Below, one piece after another: positions 8,149-10,492 of a stretch of 10,492 nucleotides of DNA. How positions within the stretch are numbered: the first letter of the stretch is position 1; every line of letters starts with the position of its first letter. The stretch covers positions 1-10,492 of the forward strand of contig JAZFSG010000132.1 of the NCBI GenBank assembly GCA_036446035.1, read 5' to 3'. Source of the stretch: CAXMQS01 sp036446035. Its GTDB lineage: Bacteria > Actinomycetota > Acidimicrobiia > Spongiisociales > JAOTWH01. The position numbers and the translations under genes were made by a program. Below the pieces are notes generated by a model. That model saw only the letters and a list, made by a program, of their open reading frames with translations, was not told the DNA's origin and made no database searches.

Positions 8149-8775
8149 CTAGCCCCCGACCGCCACAGCAGTGAGCTCACGGGCCGACAATACGGTGTCG
8201 ATGACCCCGTAGTTCTTCGCCTCCTCAGCTGTCATCCAGAAGTCGCGATCGGTGTCGATCTGGATCTTGTCTAGTGGCTGGCCGGTGTGCTTCACGAGGA
8301 TCTCGTTCATCTCCTCCTTGACCCTGATGATCTCCTTGGCATGGATCTCGATGTCGGTCGCCTGGCCTTCGAGTCCACCGATGTGAGGCTGGTGCAACAT
8401 GATCCGTGAGTGAGGGAGGGCAAAGCGCTTCTCGGGAGCGCCTGCGGCCACAAGGACGGCGGCGGCTGATGCCGCCTGGCCCATACAGAAGGTCGCGACG
8501 TCGGGACGAATGAAGTGCATCGTGTCGTATATCGCCATTAGAGATGTCATCACGCCACCGGGTGAGTTGATGTAGAGGTATATGTCCTTATCGGGATCAT
8601 CGCCCTCGAGGTGTAGCAGCTGTGCCATGATCAGATTGGCGACAGTGTCATCGATGGGCGTACCAAGGAAGATGATCCGCTCCTTGAGAAGCCGGCTGTA
8701 GATATCAAAGGAGCGCTCTCCGCGGCTCGTCTGCTCTACAACTGTCGGAACGAGGTAGTCCATCATCTCGGTCAT
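8149..8775 (-). CDS. clpP: ATP-dependent Clp protease proteolytic subunit ClpP
   Basis: ClpP is the barrel-shaped serine peptidase that degrades substrates unfolded by ClpX or other Clp ATPases. The 208-residue protein carries the family hallmarks EQTSRGERSFDIYSRLL (14-30), YLYINSPGG (66-74), the nucleophile motif GQAAS (Ser103), MLHQP (His128) and DTDRD (Asp178), so the catalytic triad is intact. A short propeptide is likely, because the conserved core begins near residue 8. ATG at 8775 overlaps the tig stop as ATGA and has GGAGG 7 nt upstream, a strong ribosome-binding site. Many Actinobacteria have two adjacent clpP genes at this place; here there is one. Confidence 0.98.
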   Translation of the reverse strand: MTEMMDYLVPTVVEQTSRGERSFDIYSRLLKERIIFLGTPIDDTVANLIMAQLLHLEGDDPDKDIYLYINSPGGVMTSLMAIYDTMHFIRPDVATFCMGQAASAAAVLVAAGAPEKRFALPHSRIMLHQPHIGGLEGQATDIEIHAKEIIRVKEEMNEILVKHTGQPLDKIQIDTDRDFWMTAEEAKNYGVIDTVLSARELTAVAVGG

Positions 8776-10127
8776 TCAATTGCCTCCGCTTCTTCGGCCA
8801 GAGCCTCTGCATCTGCGGGGAAGAGGTCGAGCGGCTGGCCCGTTCCGTCGACCGGTTCGGCGTTCTGGACCATGTGATCGAGCGCCTTCTGCCGAATCAT
8901 ATCACCCACCAATGCTTGCACGCGACCACTTGAAACCAGTGCTTGCCGGAACTCATCGGCCTCTTGGCCCGATGCTTGAGCGAGGCTGGAGATGACTTCG
9001 TCGACCTCCTCGGCATCAACTTCGAGGCCCTCTGCGTCGGCGACGGCGTCAAGGAGTATGCGGGTACCGAGGTTGGAAACCGCCCGCTCGCGCAGCTCGC
9101 CTATGAAATCCTCCTGCGTCTGGCCCACCGCACCCAAGTACACGTCGAGGCCGACGCCCTGACCCTCGAGTCGATGGAGGAGGCTGTGCAGCTGGTCATC
9201 CATCTCGGCTCCGATGAGGCCCTCAGGGAAATCGACGTCGGTCTCGCGCAGAACGGCCTCGATCAGCTTGGCCCTGAGCTCCGCACGTGTCGCCGCAACG
9301 TTGACCCGTGCCAGTTCTTCCGAGAGACCTCCGCGCAGTTCTTCGGTTGTGTCGAACTCGCTGACCTCGCTCACCCACTCGTCCGTAACCTCGGGCAGCT
9401 TCCGGGCACGCACCCCCTTGACCAGCACCTGCATCTCAACACCCTCGCCGGCACGGTCGCCGAAGCCCTCCGGCAAGGTGGTGGCGAAGGTGTCGATCTT
9501 GCCAGCCGTCGCTCCTTCGAGCGGTCCGTCGAGGCCATCAAGGAATGATCCTGAGCCGACCTCGTAGAGCAAGTCTGTCGCCGAGGCCTCGTCGATAGTG
9601 GTGCCACCGCGGCGAGCGGTGAGGTCGATGAGCACGAAGTCGCCTGCGGTTGCCGGTCGGGTCACCTCCTCGAGCTCTGCGAACTGATGCCGGAGGCGCT
9701 CGAGCTGGTTGTCGATGTCCTCGTCCGCTACCTCGCCGGACTCGATCTCGATGCGTCTTCCCTCGTAGGCCGGAACGGAATCGAGCTTCGGCCACAGCGC
9801 CACGGTCACATCCACCTCGACCCCACCGTCTACCTGGCGGGTGTCGGCGACGGTCGGGGTCGTGGCCGGCGACACCTCGGCCTCTTGCAACGCCTCGCCG
9901 ACGATCTCGGGGAGTGCCTCCTCGAGAGCCTCGCTCTGCAAGCGATCCTCGCCGACAGCGCGCTCGACCATCGGTCGTGGCGCCTTGCCCGGCCGGAAGC
10001 CCGGGATCTTGACGTCGTTGGCAAGACGCTTGGCTGCCTTGTCCTTGGCCTTGTCGAGTTCGGCGTCGTCGAGGCGAACGGTGAGCATGCGCTCGAAGCG
10101 TCCGGTCTCGGTCAGGGTCGTTTGCAC
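8772..10127 (-). CDS. tig: Trigger factor, ribosome-associated chaperone and prolyl isomerase
   Basis: Trigger factor binds the ribosome exit tunnel and shields nascent chains. From GTG at 10127 the protein has 451 residues, the usual length. The ribosome-binding domain carries the signature GFRPGKAP (43-50). The FKBP-type isomerase domain spans about 158-242 (with VGSGSFLDGLDGPLEGA, 190-206). The helical C-terminal domain runs from about 255 to 430 and ends in an acidic Glu/Ala tail. The start is set by AGGAG 4 nt before the GTG. The open frame extends upstream to 10316, but that part only reads through the tRNA-His and tRNA-Arg genes and is not protein. An ATG one base-step away (10129) is out of frame and stops after five codons. 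The stop overlaps the clpP start, so translation is likely coupled. Confidence 0.97.
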   Translation of the reverse strand: MQTTLTETGRFERMLTVRLDDAELDKAKDKAAKRLANDVKIPGFRPGKAPRPMVERAVGEDRLQSEALEEALPEIVGEALQEAEVSPATTPTVADTRQVDGGVEVDVTVALWPKLDSVPAYEGRRIEIESGEVADEDIDNQLERLRHQFAELEEVTRPATAGDFVLIDLTARRGGTTIDEASATDLLYEVGSGSFLDGLDGPLEGATAGKIDTFATTLPEGFGDRAGEGVEMQVLVKGVRARKLPEVTDEWVSEVSEFDTTEELRGGLSEELARVNVAATRAELRAKLIEAVLRETDVDFPEGLIGAEMDDQLHSLLHRLEGQGVGLDVYLGAVGQTQEDFIGELRERAVSNLGTRILLDAVADAEGLEVDAEEVDEVISSLAQASGQEADEFRQALVSSGRVQALVGDMIRQKALDHMVQNAEPVDGTGQPLDLFPADAEALAEEAEAIE

Positions 10128-10146
10128 ATTGCTCCTAGGTTGATGG

Positions 10147-10171
10147 TGCCGAGCGCAGCGCGCGCTCGGCA
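10147..10171. terminator. Strong hairpin between tRNA-His and tig
   Basis: TGCCGAGCGC (10147-10156) and GCGCTCGGCA (10162-10171) form a perfect 10-bp stem with a 5-nt loop, in the 49-nt spacer between the tRNA-His 3' end and the tig start codon. No T-run follows on the minus strand, so it may be a U-less terminator of the tRNA transcript, an RNA-processing signal, or a structure in the tig 5' leader. It ends 20 nt before the tig GTG and leaves the AGGAG free. Confidence 0.45.
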
Positions 10172-10176
10172 TTGGG

Positions 10177-10250
10177 GGTGACCGAGGGGACTCGAACCCC
10201 CGACCTCCGGGACCACAACCCGGCGCTCTAACCAACTGAGCTACGGCCAC
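10177..10250 (-). tRNA. tRNA-His (GUG)
   Basis: The minus strand folds as a complete cloverleaf: acceptor GTGGCCG pairs with CGGTCAC (one G-U), D arm GCTCAGTTGGTTAGAGC, anticodon stem CCGGG/CCCGG with loop TTGTGGT (anticodon GTG at plus-strand 10214-10216), and T arm with GGTTCGAGTCC. A G precedes the first acceptor base (10251) and can pair with C73, the G-1 identity element of tRNA-His. The 3' CCA is not encoded. Confidence 0.97.
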
Positions 10251-10285
10251 CGCGCTGTTTTGGGCTGCCGGCGGTTCGGCACTCG

Positions 10286-10358
10286 CGCCCCCGGGAGGAT
10301 TCGAACCCCCGACCAAGAGCTTAGAAGGCTCCTGCTCTGTCCTCTGAGCTACGGGGGC
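10286..10358 (-). tRNA. tRNA-Arg (UCU)
   Basis: The acceptor stem GCCCCCG/CGGGGGC is perfect. The D arm is GCTCAGAGGACAGAGC, and the anticodon loop CTTCTAA gives anticodon TCT (plus-strand 10323-10325), reading AGA/AGG arginine codons. The T arm contains GGTTCGAATCC. The discriminator base is G and CCA is not encoded. It lies 35 nt upstream of tRNA-His in transcription order. Confidence 0.97.
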
Positions 10359-10368
10359 CGGCTACCCG

Positions 10369-10439
10369 AGCGGGTGAAGGGAATCGAACCCTCGTCACCA
10401 GCTTGGAAGGCTGGAGCTCTACCACTGAGCTACACCCGC
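10369..10439 (-). tRNA. tRNA-Gly (UCC)
   Basis: The acceptor GCGGGTG pairs perfectly with CACCCGC. The D arm is GCTCAGTGGTAGAGC, the anticodon stem CCAGC/GCTGG holds loop CTTCCAA with anticodon TCC (plus-strand 10405-10407), and the T arm has GGTTCGATTCC. The discriminator is U, as expected for glycine, and CCA is not encoded. Only 10 nt separate it from tRNA-Arg, so the tRNAs are probably one transcript. Confidence 0.97.
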
Positions 10440-10447
10440 GAGAGGCA

Positions 10448-10476
10448 ATTGTATTCGGGTGGTGTGACCTGCCTAA
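10448..10476 (-). promoter_or_regulatory. Candidate promoter of the tRNA cluster
   Basis: On the minus strand TACAAT (plus-strand 10448-10453) is a near-consensus -10 box. At 17-nt spacing the -35 position reads TTAGGC (10471-10476), a poor match beyond its first two bases. The expected start near 10441 would leave only about two bases before tRNA-Gly G1. Transcription could continue into tig, because no other promoter is evident in the 49-nt spacer before it. Confidence 0.45.
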
Positions 10477-10492
10477 GAGCAAGCAGCCGTCT

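Noticed and set aside
10251..10285. Short stem TGCCG/CGGCA between tRNA-His and tRNA-Arg as a terminator
   Set aside because: Only five base pairs, without a T-run in the minus-strand direction, inside a tRNA cluster; more likely irrelevant or a processing spacer.
10128..10316. N-terminal extension of the trigger factor frame by 63 codons
   Set aside because: It reads through tRNA-His and part of tRNA-Arg and gives the typical tRNA-derived peptide (QLVRAPGCGPGGRGFESP). GTG at 10127 with AGGAG and the normal tig N-terminus is the real start.

Overview
The window is a GC-rich stretch of bacterial chromosome. Every gene I can support lies on the minus strand, so it is read from right to left. 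The order tRNA-Gly, tRNA-Arg, tRNA-His, tig, clpP, clpX, (small ORF), valS, folC, ndk, mreB, mreC matches the conserved tig-clp-valS-folC-ndk-mre neighbourhood known from Actinobacteria such as Streptomyces. GTG and TTG starts and G/C-ending codons fit a high-GC actinobacterium. The single clpP and the Thr/Pro-rich sorting-signal-like ORF suggest a deep lineage (Acidimicrobiia-like), but that placement is inference.

Right end (about 10176-10492): three tRNA genes without encoded CCA, Gly(UCC), Arg(UCU) and His(GUG), follow a good -10 box with almost no leader. A 10-bp hairpin separates them from tig. Positions 6881-10127 form a protein quality-control cluster. Trigger factor (tig) overlaps clpP by the 4-nt ATGA, and clpX follows clpP after 2 nt. 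These encode the ribosome-bound chaperone/prolyl isomerase, the protease and its AAA+ unfoldase.

Positions 6280-6880 are the only sizeable gap. It holds a small reading frame (63 codons from a GTG, 81 codons open) that looks like the C-terminus of a sortase-anchored protein without its N-terminus. It also holds two strong inverted repeats and the valS leader. This is the least explained part of the window.

Positions 886-6279 carry valS, folC (TTG start overlapping the valS stop), ndk and mreB: tRNA charging, folate polyglutamylation, nucleotide balance and the rod-shape cytoskeleton. After a 33-nt spacer with a GC hairpin over the likely ribosome-binding site comes mreC, which runs off the left edge with only a short C-terminal part missing.

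I found no mobile element, CRISPR array, phage gene, toxin-antitoxin pair or defence gene. This is an ordinary housekeeping locus. The items worth a second look are the orphan sorting-signal ORF and several RNA structures in the spacers; I do not see an undescribed multi-gene system.
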